Origin: Roseobacter denitrificans OCh 114
GTDB taxonomy: Bacteria; Pseudomonadota; Alphaproteobacteria; Rhodobacterales; Rhodobacteraceae
Assembly: GCF_000014045.1 (NCBI RefSeq)
Contig: NC_008209.1
Coordinates: forward strand, 434,001 to 498,000
Length of the DNA stretch: 64,000 bases
Direction of reading: 5' to 3'
Below the pieces are notes generated by a model. That model was not told the DNA's origin, did not search any database, and saw only the letters and a list, made by a program, of their open reading frames with translations. Position numbers and translations under genes: made by a program. Each line of letters begins with the position of its first letter. The first letter of the stretch is position 1. Of the stretch, positions 38,862 through 48,748 are shown one piece after another.

Positions 38862-39674
38862 TCAGTCGTCGGCGTCCCTTTGCGCGATCCAGTCATGGTC
38901 CGGATCATTCTCGAACCGCCACTTGCGCAATGGGCCTGCCATCACGTTCAGGTAATACATGTCATAGCCATAGGGCGCACCGCAGGGATGGTGCCCGCGC
39001 GGCACACAGACCACATCGCCATCGCTGACAGCCATGGTTTCATCGAGGCTGCGGTCGTCGGTATAGACCCGCTGCACGCCAAATCCCTGTGCGGGGTTCA
39101 GGCGGTGGTAATAGGTCTCTTCGAGGTAGGTCATGCGGGGATAGTCGTCTTCGTCATGGCGGTGGCTGGGATAGGACGACCAGTTGCCCGCCGGGGTGAA
39201 GACTTCGGTGACCAGAAGGCTGGAGGCAACGTCACGCCCTTCCATGGCGATGTTGTTGATGTACCGTGTGTTCTGGCCCTTGCCGCGCGGGGTGAGTTCA
39301 ATCCCCTCAGGTCCCAGGCGCGCCGCCGGATAGTCCTCGATACAAGGCGCGCTGCAGATGGCCACCACGCAGTCGGTTGTGGCTGTGGCGGTCCAGTTAA
39401 TTTGGCCCGGCACATAAAGACAATGCGGTGGCGTACGGTCGAACACCGACATCCGCGCGCCCATTTCACCAAAAGCGGACCCCGCGACAGAGAGGCGGGC
39501 TTTGCCTTCGACCAGGACGATAATAACTTCCCGATCACCCGTTTCCTCTGCCGCAGTCTCCCCGCGAGACAGGTGGTAAAGACCAAAGCCAACATAGCCC
39601 CAGCCCGCGCGTTCCGGCGTGATGTCATGCACCTTTCCGGAACGGCCCGTTGGTTTGTGAAGCAGCGTGCTCAT
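38862..39674 (-). CDS. iolB: 5-deoxy-glucuronate isomerase
   Basis: IolB converts 5-deoxy-D-glucuronate to 2-deoxy-5-keto-D-gluconate in myo-inositol catabolism. The 270-residue cupin protein has the metal-binding cluster [30 protein letters not shown] and later [24 protein letters not shown]. It overlaps the ABC ATPase stop by ATGA. The other iol genes are not in the window, so the inositol link of this operon rests on iolB. Confidence 0.94.
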   Translation of the reverse strand: MSTLLHKPTGRSGKVHDITPERAGWGYVGFGLYHLSRGETAAEETGDREVIIVLVEGKARLSVAGSAFGEMGARMSVFDRTPPHCLYVPGQINWTATATTDCVVAICSAPCIEDYPAARLGPEGIELTPRGKGQNTRYINNIAMEGRDVASSLLVTEVFTPAGNWSSYPSHRHDEDDYPRMTYLEETYYHRLNPAQGFGVQRVYTDDRSLDETMAVSDGDVVCVPRGHHPCGAPYGYDMYYLNVMAGPLRKWRFENDPDHDWIAQRDADD

Positions 39675-40465
39675 ACCGTGCCGCCAAGCGATCCTTCGAG
39701 TTTGGCCATCTCCTGACCGCCCGCCATCAGATCCTGCAACTCATCCGCCGTGATGTCGCCCCTCTTTGCCGTACCGAGAGTCTTGCCCCGGTTCAGCACC
39801 GTGAAACGATCACCGACCGCCATGGCATGACGGACGTTGTGGGTGATGAAGACCACACCGATCCCGTCTTTGCGCACGCGGTCGATGGTCGCCAGAACAT
39901 TGGATGTCTGACGCACCCCGAGCGCGGATGTGGGTTCATCAAGGATCAGTACCTTGGCTCCGAAATAGACCGCACGGGCAATCGCCACCGTCTGGCGTTC
40001 CCCGCCCGACAGGGTGCCCACCGCCTGATCAGGTGCGCGCAGGTTGATGCCCATCTTTTTCATCTCCGCCATGGTGATGTCATTGGCTGCATCTGTGTCA
40101 AAGCGCTTGAACAGCCCGGAGCCTTTCGTCGGCTCCCGCCCCATGAAGAAATTCCGCGTCACGGACATCAGGGGGATCATCGCAAGATCCTGATAGACGG
40201 TTGCGATCCCTGCCTCCATCGAATCACGCGGGCTGGCAAAGCTCATTTCCGACCCTTCGAACATGATCCGGCCTTTGGTGGGTTTGTGAACGCCGGACAT
40301 GGTCTTGATGAAGGTCGATTTGCCGGCACCATTGTCGCCCAGCAGGCAGTGGCATTCCCCGGGTGTGATGTCAAAGGACACCCCCGCAAGAGCAATCACG
40401 TTGCCGAAGTGTTTTTCGATCTCTTCCATCTGCACGATGGGCGCGGGGGAGGCTTGCGTATTCAT
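39671..40465 (-). CDS. Sugar ABC transporter ATP-binding protein
   Basis: A 264-residue single-domain ATPase of the CUT2 type. Walker [12 protein letters not shown], signature [15 protein letters not shown] and Walker [13 protein letters not shown] are complete. Unlike RbsA/MglA it has only one nucleotide-binding domain, so it would act as a homodimer. It lies 1 bp from the permease gene and overlaps iolB. Likely substrate is inositol or a related cyclitol, by context. Confidence 0.93.
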   Translation of the reverse strand: MNTQASPAPIVQMEEIEKHFGNVIALAGVSFDITPGECHCLLGDNGAGKSTFIKTMSGVHKPTKGRIMFEGSEMSFASPRDSMEAGIATVYQDLAMIPLMSVTRNFFMGREPTKGSGLFKRFDTDAANDITMAEMKKMGINLRAPDQAVGTLSGGERQTVAIARAVYFGAKVLILDEPTSALGVRQTSNVLATIDRVRKDGIGVVFITHNVRHAMAVGDRFTVLNRGKTLGTAKRGDITADELQDLMAGGQEMAKLEGSLGGTV

Positions 40466-40466
40466 A

Positions 40467-41567
40467 TCAACGCTCTCCCGTGACGCGTTTGCGGATCATG
40501 TTGTTGAACAGAACCGCAACCAACAGCATCCCGCCGAGGAATACCAGATACCAATCCTGATCGATATCCGTGTAGGTCAACCCAATCAGCACCATGCCAA
40601 AGATGATCGCCCCGAAGAAGGCGCCAATGGCCGAACCATACCCGCCCGTCAGCAAACAGCCCCCGATGACAGCGGCGATGATCGCCTCGAATTCCTTCTG
40701 GAAGCCGCGCCGCGCGTCGGTCGACCCGCTGTCCAGCACGGTGATGATGGCCACGAGCGCCGCGCAGGTTGCAGTGACCATGAACAGGATCAGCTTGACC
40801 CGCTTGACCGGGACGCCGGAATTGGAAGCCGCATTGGCATCCCCGCCGGATGCAAATATCCAGTTTCCGAAAGGTGTCTTTTGCAGCACATATGTCGCCA
40901 GCAGGGCGATGATGACAAACCAGATGATCTCAACCGGGATACCGGTGACTTTGGGCGTACCGTTGCGGAAGGTGTCGATCATGCCCATCTCCGCCAGCTT
41001 GGTGAAAAAGCCGGGAAAGGCGTCGCCCGAAAAGATCGGCGTCAGCCAGTCGTTTTCGGTCGCATCGCGCACACCGCGCAATTGGGTGGACCCATCGGTC
41101 GCCCACTTCAGACCGACCAGCGAGAGCCCGCGAAAGATAAACAGAAACGCCAGTGTCACGATGAAGGAGGGCAGCCCGGTTGCCAGAACGATCTGTCCGT
41201 TGCATGCGCCCACGGCGGCGGCAAAGATCAACGTGGCCGGAATGGCGATGATCAGCGGCAGCCCGAAGGTCACGACACAGGCCCCGAAAAACAGACCCGT
41301 AAAGGCAACCATCGAACCGACAGACAGGTCAAACTCACCGCCCACCATCAGCAGAGCCGCGCCAATGGCGAGGATGCCAAGCTGGGCTGCGGGGGACATG
41401 AAGTTCATGAAGCCCGCAAGCGTGAACATCGCAGGGTCAGCCGTAATCAGGAAAAACACCGTGACCAGAATGACCCCGGCAATCGCACCGAGTTCGGGAC
41501 GTTTCATCATGCGCGAAAAGAACGGCTCTTCCTTTATGCGCTCGTCAACGGCGGCATCTGTGGGCAT
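40467..41567 (-). CDS. Sugar ABC transporter permease
   Basis: A 366-residue CUT2-type permease with about eight to ten hydrophobic helices, including the conserved [32 protein letters not shown] segment and [28 protein letters not shown] near the C-terminus. It lies between the binding-protein gene and the ATPase gene. Confidence 0.93.
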   Translation of the reverse strand: MPTDAAVDERIKEEPFFSRMMKRPELGAIAGVILVTVFFLITADPAMFTLAGFMNFMSPAAQLGILAIGAALLMVGGEFDLSVGSMVAFTGLFFGACVVTFGLPLIIAIPATLIFAAAVGACNGQIVLATGLPSFIVTLAFLFIFRGLSLVGLKWATDGSTQLRGVRDATENDWLTPIFSGDAFPGFFTKLAEMGMIDTFRNGTPKVTGIPVEIIWFVIIALLATYVLQKTPFGNWIFASGGDANAASNSGVPVKRVKLILFMVTATCAALVAIITVLDSGSTDARRGFQKEFEAIIAAVIGGCLLTGGYGSAIGAFFGAIIFGMVLIGLTYTDIDQDWYLVFLGGMLLVAVLFNNMIRKRVTGER

Positions 41568-41629
41568 TTTTCCCTCCCGAAAAACCTATGGAAAAAGCGG
41601 GGCCTCGATGGGCCCCGCCTCAGTTGCGT

Positions 41630-42556
41630 TCAGCGAATGCCCTTCGCAGACAGTTCGACCACCTGCGCGGCTTTGTCAGCGGTGATCAGGTTCGGGCCCG
41701 ATGGGACGTTGCCGCCCGGCACCAGACCGTATTGCGCGTGCAGCGCCAGAAACGCGACCGGCAGATAGCCTTGCAGGTACTGTTGCTGGTCAATGGCAAA
41801 GGCCGCTTCGCCTGCCGAGACGGACTCAAGGAAGCCGGCGGACAGATCGAACGATCCAACACGGATCGACCCTTCACCGCCAACGGCTTTGACGGCCGCG
41901 ACTGCGGGTTCACCGGCCAGGGATGCGCCCAGTGCCATTACCGTGTCGATGGATTCATCGGAATCAAGCGAGGCTTTCACCTTCGCTTCGATCTCTGACG
42001 GATCGTTCGTGGTCGGCAGAACGATGACTTCGCCACCGAAACCTTCGGCAAATCCGGCACAACGATCATCGAGCGACACGTTGCCAACTTCGTGGTTGAT
42101 GCAAAGCGCCTTGGTGCCGCCCATTTCTGCCATCTTTTCGCCGGCGGCCTTGCCTGCGTCAAACTCTTCCTGACCGACGTGCAGCAGCGCGCCCAGCCCT
42201 TTGGACACATTCGAGCCGGAGTTCATGGAGATCACGGCGATCCCCGCCGCAACGGCTTTTTCGATCGAGGGCCCAAGCGCGTCCGCATCAGGGATCGACA
42301 CCACGAGGCCATCGGGTTCCTGATTCACCGCCGCGTCGATCAACTGGCTCATCGCCACCATGTCGAATGTCTCCGGAGCGCGATATTCAACATTCGCACC
42401 CGTATCGGCAGCGGCTTTTTCGACACCGTTTTTGACAACGGACCAAAACGGATCAGAGGCCTGACCGTGGCTGACGACGATGATATCGGTCGCGAGTGCG
42501 GGCGTCGCAATGGCCAGAGCCGCCGCCGCAAGTGTAGATTTCAAGAAATGTTTCAT
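41630..42556 (-). CDS. Sugar ABC transporter periplasmic binding protein
   Basis: A 308-residue type I periplasmic binding protein with a signal peptide (MKHFLKSTLAAAALAIATPALA, cleavage after ALA) and the family start TDIIVVSHGQASDPFWSVVKNG. Start ATG at 42554-42556 is preceded by GGAGG. It is the first gene of the operon SBP-permease-ATPase-iolB-PhyH, and its promoter lies in the 157-bp region shared with the LacI-type regulator. Confidence 0.94.
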   Translation of the reverse strand: MKHFLKSTLAAAALAIATPALATDIIVVSHGQASDPFWSVVKNGVEKAAADTGANVEYRAPETFDMVAMSQLIDAAVNQEPDGLVVSIPDADALGPSIEKAVAAGIAVISMNSGSNVSKGLGALLHVGQEEFDAGKAAGEKMAEMGGTKALCINHEVGNVSLDDRCAGFAEGFGGEVIVLPTTNDPSEIEAKVKASLDSDESIDTVMALGASLAGEPAVAAVKAVGGEGSIRVGSFDLSAGFLESVSAGEAAFAIDQQQYLQGYLPVAFLALHAQYGLVPGGNVPSGPNLITADKAAQVVELSAKGIR

Positions 42557-42643
42557 TGTTCCTCCCAGAACTGGCAATTTTGAGCCTTAGCAAAGGACGT
42601 TTTCCTACGCCTTCGGCAGGAAGAAAGCACAGGTTCGGTATTA

Positions 42644-42659
42644 TTGCAACCGGTTGCAA
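42644..42659. promoter_or_regulatory. LacI-family operator
   Basis: TTGCAACCGGTTGCAA, a perfect 16-bp palindrome with the CG centre typical of LacI/GalR operators. It lies between the divergent binding-protein gene and the regulator gene, 55 bp before the regulator start, and could control both directions. Confidence 0.8.
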
Positions 42660-42713
42660 GAAATCAAATCCTGTGTTCAGATCACGTTGTGCTGCTGAGT
42701 GTGAAAGGCTGGA

Positions 42714-43712
42714 ATGACCGTTACTTTAAAGGATGTGGCCGAACGTGCGGGTGTATCGCGCTCTGCGGTGTCGCGCACATTTACGGCGGGCGCCTCTGTT
42801 TCGCCGAAAACGCGGGCCAAGGTTGAGAAGGCCGCCGATGATCTGGGTTATCGCCCGAACGCGTTGGCCTCTTCCCTGACCACGGGGCGCACGAAGCTGA
42901 TCGGTCTGATCTCGAACAACTTTCACAACCCGGTGTTTCTGGAGGTATTTGACCTCTTCACCCGGTGCCTTCAGGATCGCGGCCTGCGCCCGCTGCTGGT
43001 CAATCTCACCGATGAAACGGACCCGGAAAATTCGCTGCGGCTTTTGCAGCAATACTCGGTTGATGGGGTGATTGTGGCCTCCTCCACGCTGTCGCAGGAA
43101 TTCCCGCTGGCCTTTCAGACGTCGCGGATACCTGTTGTGCATTCCTTTGGAAAATTCGCCCATGCGCCGCGCGTGCATGTTGTTGGTATCGACAATATCG
43201 AGTGTGGGCGCATGGCGGCGCGTACCCTGATCGCGCGCGGTTACAATCGTCTCGGATTCCTCGGTGGCCCAGCCGATGCCACCTCGACCGTGGATCGCCG
43301 CACGGGCTTTCTGGAAGTGATCGAGGCTGTGGATGATGTCACCGTGTCAGACAGTTTTGCCACCGCATATTCCTTTGACGCGGGGCGCAACGAGATGCTC
43401 TCCTTGCTGCGAAACACCCCTGCGGATGCGTATTTCTGCGGTGACGATGTTTTGTCCATCGGCGCATTGAGCGCCATCCGCGAAGCGGGTCTGCGGGTCC
43501 CGGAGGATATCGGAATTATCGGTCTGAACGACATGGAGATGTCGCGCTGGCAGAACATCAATCTCACAACGATTCGCCAGCCTATACCGCAGATTATCGA
43601 CAGTTCGATTGATTTGGTCATGGCGCTGCTGGAGAAGCCGGACCACCAGCCTGAGGCGCGGCTTTTTGCATGCGACATCATCGAAAGAGGTACGCTGCGC
43701 CCTTTGCCTTAG
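42714..43712 (+). CDS. LacI-family transcriptional regulator
   Basis: A 332-residue regulator with an N-terminal helix-turn-helix and hinge (VTLKDVAERAGVSRSAVSRTFTAGASVS, then GYRPNALASSLTTGRT) and a periplasmic-binding-protein-like effector domain (LIGLISNNFHNPVFLEVFDL, GIIGLNDMEMSRW). It is divergent from the sugar transporter/iolB operon, which it most likely represses via the 16-bp operator; the inducer is unknown. Confidence 0.95.
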   Translation: MTVTLKDVAERAGVSRSAVSRTFTAGASVSPKTRAKVEKAADDLGYRPNALASSLTTGRTKLIGLISNNFHNPVFLEVFDLFTRCLQDRGLRPLLVNLTDETDPENSLRLLQQYSVDGVIVASSTLSQEFPLAFQTSRIPVVHSFGKFAHAPRVHVVGIDNIECGRMAARTLIARGYNRLGFLGGPADATSTVDRRTGFLEVIEAVDDVTVSDSFATAYSFDAGRNEMLSLLRNTPADAYFCGDDVLSIGALSAIREAGLRVPEDIGIIGLNDMEMSRWQNINLTTIRQPIPQIIDSSIDLVMALLEKPDHQPEARLFACDIIERGTLRPLP

Positions 43713-43978
43713 AAAACCGTGCATCGGGCGCGGATGCGACATGCGTCGGGGACTTGACGTCGGTGCTGGACAGCTTGGGCGCTCGTTTCAAAGATGACGG
43801 TCTTGGCCTTGCGTGGCGCACCCTTTAGCGCACGGTGTCATTGTGTCAGGCAGGCCGACAATTCAAAATTAACTAATTTTGTGTCAAAATGGCCCTTGGT
43901 AGGCAAGTGTCTTGATTTTGGCTGGTAGTCTGATGTCGGGCGGGTACTCTGCTCGTGGAACGTTTACAGGAAAACGCA

Positions 43979-44242
43979 ATGAAAAGCAGGCTGATTTTGA
44001 TGATTATTGCTGTGTGGGGTCTTGGAGCCTGCACCGCCACAACGGGCGGGAATGCCGGGTTTATCCGAAACCTGCCCGAAGAGATCGTGGCGATGGCCGC
44101 GCCAAATCAGGATTTGACTGCTGTTCAACTGAAAGAGGATGACGGCTGCTATTGGTATCGGCATACCGGCCCGGTCGAGACGACGATGTTGCCGCTGCGC
44201 ACAGCAGAGGGACGGCCCATTTGCACCCGGCCGCAGACCTAG
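43979..44242 (+). CDS. Small lipoprotein
   Basis: An 87-residue protein with a lipoprotein signal (MKSRLILMIIAVWGLGAC, lipobox LGAC, Cys at residue 18) and a short mature part ending in PICTRPQT. AGGAAAA precedes the ATG. The TAG stop at 44240-44242 is the first three bases of a dispersed palindromic repeat. No function recognised. Confidence 0.75.
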   Translation: MKSRLILMIIAVWGLGACTATTGGNAGFIRNLPEEIVAMAAPNQDLTAVQLKEDDGCYWYRHTGPVETTMLPLRTAEGRPICTRPQT

Positions 44243-44343
44243 AGCGTCTGACGAAACACCTGAAACATCGATTCACACGTAACACGTTGAAATCATTGAT
44301 TTCAGGCAGCGTTACGTGATTCAGGTGTTTCGCATGACGCTTT
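44240..44343 (+). repeat. Dispersed palindromic repeat, copy B
   Basis: 104 bp, TAGAGCGTCTGACGAAAC... to ...GTTTCGCATGACGCTTTG. The outer arms ACGAAACACCTGAA and TTCAGGTGTTTCG pair almost perfectly, and the inner arms CACGTAAC/GTTACGTG pair too. It supplies the stop codon of the lipoprotein gene. Confidence 0.95.
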
Positions 44344-44388
44344 GAAACCTTGGCGGTGTGCCATTTGTTTCATGTATCTCAGGTTGCC

Positions 44389-45048
44389 TTAGCTGTTGGC
44401 CGTTACATAGCTTTCCGCAGGGTAGAGATGCGCAGTAGCGCCGGGTGTGACCTCGTCGTAAAGCCCGATGATATGCGCCATCACCATCCGCACGCAGCCC
44501 GAACTGGCCCGGCTGCCGATGGATCGGGGTGATGGGGTGCCGTGAATTCTGAGGTAGGTGTCGCGGTTGCCCTCGTATAAATAGAGCGCCCGCGCGCCGA
44601 GCGGATTGTCCGGCCCGCCCGGCATGCCATCGGCAAATTCGGTATAAAGCTCGGGATCTCGGCGGATCATCTCGGCGGTCGGTGTCCATTTCGGCCAGCG
44701 CGCCTTGCGCCGGATGGTAAAGACACCCGGTTCATACAGATTGCCGCGCGCAATCGCGACACCGTATCGCATGGCGGTGCCATCGCCCTGCACGTGGTAC
44801 AAATAGCGCGCAACCGCATCAACATGGATGTCACCGGGAACAAGCCCGCTGTTTGCTTCAACCCGAACGGGCAAGAAGCGCGGATGCAACCCCCATGGGT
44901 TCGTCGTGGCCGGGTCGTAATTCGCGGGCGTGACCCGTGCATCCCACACGGCCCAGTTGCTGCTTGCCGATGCAGCGGTGCCCGCCCCCAAGACGGACGT
45001 CGAAAACAACGCCGCGGATGTCTGCAGAAAATGTCGCCGTGTCAGCAT
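44389..45048 (-). CDS. L,D-transpeptidase (ErfK/YbiS family)
   Basis: A 219-residue exported protein that cross-links peptidoglycan or attaches proteins to it. The N-terminus MLTRRHFLQTSAALFS is a twin-arginine signal. The YkuD domain shows LYLRIHGT and the catalytic SRASSGCVRM with the active Cys. Length and layout are typical of Rhodobacterales members. It is monocistronic. Confidence 0.93.
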   Translation of the reverse strand: MLTRRHFLQTSAALFSTSVLGAGTAASASSNWAVWDARVTPANYDPATTNPWGLHPRFLPVRVEANSGLVPGDIHVDAVARYLYHVQGDGTAMRYGVAIARGNLYEPGVFTIRRKARWPKWTPTAEMIRRDPELYTEFADGMPGGPDNPLGARALYLYEGNRDTYLRIHGTPSPRSIGSRASSGCVRMVMAHIIGLYDEVTPGATAHLYPAESYVTANS

Positions 45049-45171
45049 TTATCAATATCCCCTGATGAAAGCTCTGCGCCGGTGTAGACGCAAATAATTT
45101 ACACCGGCTAAATCAATTGTGGAATGGGCAGAAACGCCAATCACACAGAAGTGCGCTTCGGTGGTTTTGGA

Positions 45172-45681
45172 TCAGGCCGTACCCCGCACGGGCCGGTCGT
45201 TTTCGATGTTGAAGATCATCCCATCCAGCAATTCTTCGAGATCCGGGCGCGCAGCGGGGCCGTTGGAAATTTCAACCAGCATGAGGGTGCCGTCGGGCCG
45301 GATTGCAAACGCGCCCGGCTCCGCGAAGACACGGTCGGTTTCGGTCCCTGACAGCGGCTCCGAGACATACAGGCCCAGGGCGCGCATCTGATCCTCGCTC
45401 AAATCGAAACCCAGTTCGAAGTTCCAGCCGAATTCTTTCTGATCCTCCAGCGCTTTTTGCCGGGTATCCGCAGAAACAACGGCCACATCCATTCGGTCGG
45501 TCCAGGCCGGCAACACCGCGTTCAGCTTGTTGAGGAACCGCTTGCACCGGGGGCAGTGACGTCCGCGATAGATGAACAGCATGCTCCAACGCTCCTTGGG
45601 CTGACCCAGCGTGATGGTGCCGCCATCGACGGTTGGCAGTGTCATCTGTGCAACGGCGGTGCCCGGGATTGGTTTGGTCAT
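45172..45681 (-). CDS. Peroxiredoxin-like redoxin-domain protein
   Basis: A 169-residue thioredoxin-fold protein of the AhpC/TSA superfamily. The motif FIYRGRHCPRCKRFLNKL carries a CxxC in the position of the peroxidatic Cys, as in the peroxiredoxin-like subfamily with Tlp/thioredoxin features. Start ATG at 45679-45681 follows AAAAGGAAA; the longer frame is rejected. It has no signal peptide, so it acts in the cytoplasm. Confidence 0.85.
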   Translation of the reverse strand: MTKPIPGTAVAQMTLPTVDGGTITLGQPKERWSMLFIYRGRHCPRCKRFLNKLNAVLPAWTDRMDVAVVSADTRQKALEDQKEFGWNFELGFDLSEDQMRALGLYVSEPLSGTETDRVFAEPGAFAIRPDGTLMLVEISNGPAARPDLEELLDGMIFNIENDRPVRGTA

Positions 45682-45854
45682 TGTATTTCCTTTTGCGTGT
45701 CTTTGTCCGTTACATGGGGTTACTGGCGCACATGCCATGTATACCCCGCGAAGTGTGGCGGTCTTGCCCGGATACAGCAACCGGGTCCGGTGCGTCGTCA
45801 CCATTTGTTGATGGGACCGCTTGGCAGCTGATGAAACTCCCAAGGTCTGCGCGA

Positions 45855-46790
45855 TCACACCTCAATAACCGGCCCCTCGAAGCCGTCAGAAATACCCCGG
45901 TTCAGAATCGCGCGCCGTGCAGCACTGTCCTCGGGCAGGACATATCCTTTGGACGCCCCGAACAGACCATCGTAGCGTCCAAAATACACCGCGCGCCGCG
46001 CCCCGATGGCCGCAAGTGACAGATCGCGGGCAAAACTGTGACCGAGCCCCGCAATCCGGAAGCCGGGTTGCGTATCTATGGGTTCAAGATACCCCTCAAC
46101 AGACAGGTTGCGCAGGTCGCGCGCGCGGGCGAAACGCCCGTTAGCAATGCTCTGGACCCGAAAGCCGTCAGCATCGGAAGACCCCAAAACCGCCGCATAT
46201 TGCCCTGTGGCGAGCCTGACCCCCTGCGCATCAAGGCGTAGCCCGCCGATTCCGTTATGGCCATCGTCCAGACGGGTGAGCGTGCCCGCGATCAGGTCCT
46301 TGTCCAGCGCTGTTGGATCAATCCGGCTGGCAATGACGCCGGTTGTGGACCACACGCCGCTGACAGCGACACGGGTGCCGATTAGCGTCTGCGCAGTGTC
46401 GGGCGCTTGCAAAGAGATGCCGTTCACACGCAAATCACCCGGATGTCCGCGCAACGTGCCGATCAAAAGGTGGTCGACAAAGACGTCTTTTGCCACAAGC
46501 CCGTCACCACGTCGCTGTGCATAAATTGTCAGAGACATGCCCGGCTTCAACGCCTCCACGGCGGTTGCCCCAAAGCTGGTGGAGTATCTGGTCGTGCGGG
46601 TTACATCGACCGTGACGCCGTTGATCCGCAGGCTGCCAAAACCGGTGAGAACGCCCACAATACCCGTGCCGCCGATACCACCTTCGAACGGATCATTGCT
46701 GGAACGCGTCACCACAGCCGGAGCGCAAGAGGCCAACAGAACCGTTGAACCCAGAAGCGAAAGCATGTCCCTTCTAGTTTTCTGTTTCAC
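45855..46790 (-). CDS. DUF5666 domain lipoprotein
   Basis: A 311-residue protein with a lipoprotein signal (KTRRDMLSLLGSTVLLASC, Cys at about residue 22) and two or more repeats of the DUF5666 beta-barrel type (GIVGVLTGFGSLRINGVTVDV, LKPGMSLTIYAQRRGDGLVAKDVFVD). Start taken as GTG at 46788-46790, which gives a charged signal N-region and a 17-bp overlap with the upstream gene; ATG at 46764-46766 is the alternative. It pairs with DUF6502. Function unknown. Confidence 0.78.
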   Translation of the reverse strand: MKQKTRRDMLSLLGSTVLLASCAPAVVTRSSNDPFEGGIGGTGIVGVLTGFGSLRINGVTVDVTRTTRYSTSFGATAVEALKPGMSLTIYAQRRGDGLVAKDVFVDHLLIGTLRGHPGDLRVNGISLQAPDTAQTLIGTRVAVSGVWSTTGVIASRIDPTALDKDLIAGTLTRLDDGHNGIGGLRLDAQGVRLATGQYAAVLGSSDADGFRVQSIANGRFARARDLRNLSVEGYLEPIDTQPGFRIAGLGHSFARDLSLAAIGARRAVYFGRYDGLFGASKGYVLPEDSAARRAILNRGISDGFEGPVIEV

Positions 46791-47628
46791 CTGTTTCGTC
46801 CTTTGCTCTGTCGAGACCGGCGTTTGTCGATTCCCGGTAAAAATAAACGCCGAGGCGATACCGTTCCTTTGGCTCTGTCTCGTTCTGATCGGCCTGCTGC
46901 AGTCGACTGCTTTGCGCATTGAGCGTTTCCAGCATGTTCTGCGCCAACTGTCCGGCGTGTTGTTCAATCTGGTCCACTGATCCGGGCGACAAGCGATTGT
47001 AAAACACCGCCCGCTCCAGAAAGGGCGCGTCCTCCGACAGCAGGTTTTGCGAGGCCGCCGCGAGGTGGTCACCGACATTGGAGGCAAAAAATACCAGCTT
47101 GTCGTGATCCGATACAGGCCCGCTAAACGCGCCATCACTTATCCGCAACAGGCCATCATCGCTTTCATGGACCAGTTCCTGACGCATAAGTTCATCAAGG
47201 ATCGTGCGCGGTCGGATGTCCGTGTTTATCTCGCGCACGAGGGTTTCGAAATTTGGACTGTCATCGGATGTCCTGGGCAGGCCCATGGGGTGGCCGGCGT
47301 CGTCCTGATACTCGGGTCGTGTCATCCACTGGCTCAGCACTGTCGCAAAGGCCGCGGATTTGCCGCGCGCGGTTTTCCACGCGTCGTCCTCGTTTGACAA
47401 AATCGCGCGCACATCGCGTCGATGCACTCCGGTCAAAAGCGTGACGCGGCTGTCTGTCGGGGCCGTACCGTCAAGGCGAAACTCTTCATAGGCGACGTCA
47501 ACATACACTGTCTTGAGCAGTTTATAAAAGGCGGGGGCCGTGATGCCACGGTTGATCATCGTGCGCACAAGCGGGCGCATCAGCCCTTTGAGCAGCAATA
47601 AAAACCCATCTGATCCGGTCGCATTCAT
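46774..47628 (-). CDS. DUF6502 family protein
   Basis: A 284-residue soluble protein starting MNATGSDGFLLLLKGLMRPLVRTMINRGI, with a winged-helix-like N-terminal part (DSRVTLLTGVHRRDVRAIL) as in the DUF6502 family, which suggests a DNA-binding role. It overlaps the DUF5666 lipoprotein gene and is divergent from the fasciclin gene 128 bp away. The role of the pair is unknown. Confidence 0.75.
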   Translation of the reverse strand: MNATGSDGFLLLLKGLMRPLVRTMINRGITAPAFYKLLKTVYVDVAYEEFRLDGTAPTDSRVTLLTGVHRRDVRAILSNEDDAWKTARGKSAAFATVLSQWMTRPEYQDDAGHPMGLPRTSDDSPNFETLVREINTDIRPRTILDELMRQELVHESDDGLLRISDGAFSGPVSDHDKLVFFASNVGDHLAAASQNLLSEDAPFLERAVFYNRLSPGSVDQIEQHAGQLAQNMLETLNAQSSRLQQADQNETEPKERYRLGVYFYRESTNAGLDRAKDETGETEN

Positions 47629-47668
47629 AAGGCCATCCTACTTTGTGTAAAAAAATTCCACAAGTTTA

Positions 47669-47696
47669 TTGACTGATGGTTTGAGCGCGTTATCTA
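47669..47696 (+). promoter_or_regulatory. Promoter of the fasciclin gene
   Basis: TTGACT at 47669-47674 and TATCTA at 47691-47696 with 16 bp between them, about 60 bp before the start codon. Confidence 0.5.
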
Positions 47697-47756
47697 TCCA
47701 CGTGTGAAAAATACACACGAAAAGCTGAAAGCAGCGGGAATGAAAGGAAACGACGA

Positions 47757-48263
47757 ATGGCACATTTGATTTCACGGCGCGGGGCGCTCAAGGCAGGGCT
47801 TGGATTTGCAGGGCTCGCAGGGCTATCGGCTTGCGGTATGGCCACTGGCAGGACACCCGATATCGTGGATACTGCCGTGGCTGCCGGATCGTTCACAACG
47901 CTTGTTGCCGCAGTGCAGGCCGCAGATCTTGTCGATACGTTGAAATCACCCGGTCCTTTCACCGTCTTTGCACCGACAGATGAGGCGTTCGCCGCTTTGC
48001 CTGCGGGTACGGTCGAAGACCTTCTCCTCCCCGAGAACAAGGACAAGCTGGTTCAAATTCTGACTTATCATGTCGTTGCAGGGCGTATTCCGGCTGCCAA
48101 TATCGTTGGCAAACGCGGTTCGGTCACTACTGTCGAAGGCAGTGACCTGCACTATGACGGGCGCAACGGCGTCAAGATCAACAAGGCGACCGTGATCACG
48201 CCGGATGTGATGGCGTCCAACGGTATCATCCATGTCATCGACGGTGTTTTGCTGCCAAGCTGA
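47757..48263 (+). CDS. Fasciclin domain lipoprotein
   Basis: A 168-residue exported protein. The N-terminus combines a twin-arginine motif ([14 protein letters not shown]) with a lipobox (GLSAC, Cys at residue 26). One fasciclin domain follows, with [15 protein letters not shown], the H1 box [22 protein letters not shown] and the terminal [13 protein letters not shown]. Such proteins are surface adhesion or stress proteins. AAAGGAAAC precedes the ATG. Confidence 0.93.
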   Translation: MAHLISRRGALKAGLGFAGLAGLSACGMATGRTPDIVDTAVAAGSFTTLVAAVQAADLVDTLKSPGPFTVFAPTDEAFAALPAGTVEDLLLPENKDKLVQILTYHVVAGRIPAANIVGKRGSVTTVEGSDLHYDGRNGVKINKATVITPDVMASNGIIHVIDGVLLPS

Positions 48264-48745
48264 CGACAGCGTCATGCCTTAGACATCGGCATGACTTTGT
48301 GCGTGCGTTGCGTGGCCATTCTGCGCCATGCGGCGAGCCTGCGCATCATAATCACCCTTGTTTGCCGAAGCTTCCTTGCGGAGCTTCGGATTTTTTCATT
48401 GTGCGCGGTCCATGGCGAATTCCCTGCGCGTGGGGTGCGCGTCAAAACCTGCCATTTGTCTGATACTCACAAGTCTTTGGCAGCGTCCCGCAACTTTCTC
48501 AAAAGCGTCCGGGATATGTCAGGGTCAGTCCTGCAGGATTGTTTCAAACAATGGTGTGGGATTAGGGGGTGAGGCACGTGTCCTTGCCGGTCACTCTAAG
48601 GTCACGTTGCCCCCCCGGTGGTCACCTTCGACAAACATTCGCCCAGAGCGTCTGACGTAATGCCTGAAACATCATGTCTCATGTCACGCGTTGAAATCTT
48701 TGATTTTAGGCAGCGTCACGTGATCGAGGTTCATCGCATGACGCT
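48264..48745. other. Gene-free stretch with two hairpins and a repeat
   Basis: Between the fasciclin gene and the next minus-strand gene. It holds a weak hairpin GTCATGCC/GGCATGAC at 48271-48295, a strong terminator at 48365-48396 and most of repeat copy C. No convincing coding frame is seen. Confidence 0.7.
48365..48396 (+). terminator. Intrinsic terminator behind the fasciclin gene
   Basis: CCGAAGCT/AGCTTCGG with an extended TCC..GGA closing, followed by A and six T residues. It lies about 100 bp behind the fasciclin stop. Confidence 0.85.
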
Positions 48746-48748
48746 TTA
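48645..48748 (+). repeat. Dispersed palindromic repeat, copy C
   Basis: 104 bp, AGAGCGTCTGACG... to ...GCATGACGCTTTA. It lacks the flanking T at the left end. Its right end supplies the TAA stop of the minus-strand gene at 48746-48748. Confidence 0.92.

Noticed and set aside
40299..41768. 489-residue plus-strand frame opposite the sugar transporter
   Set aside because: It is antisense to clear ABC transporter genes and has the Arg/Gln/His-rich composition of a shadow frame.
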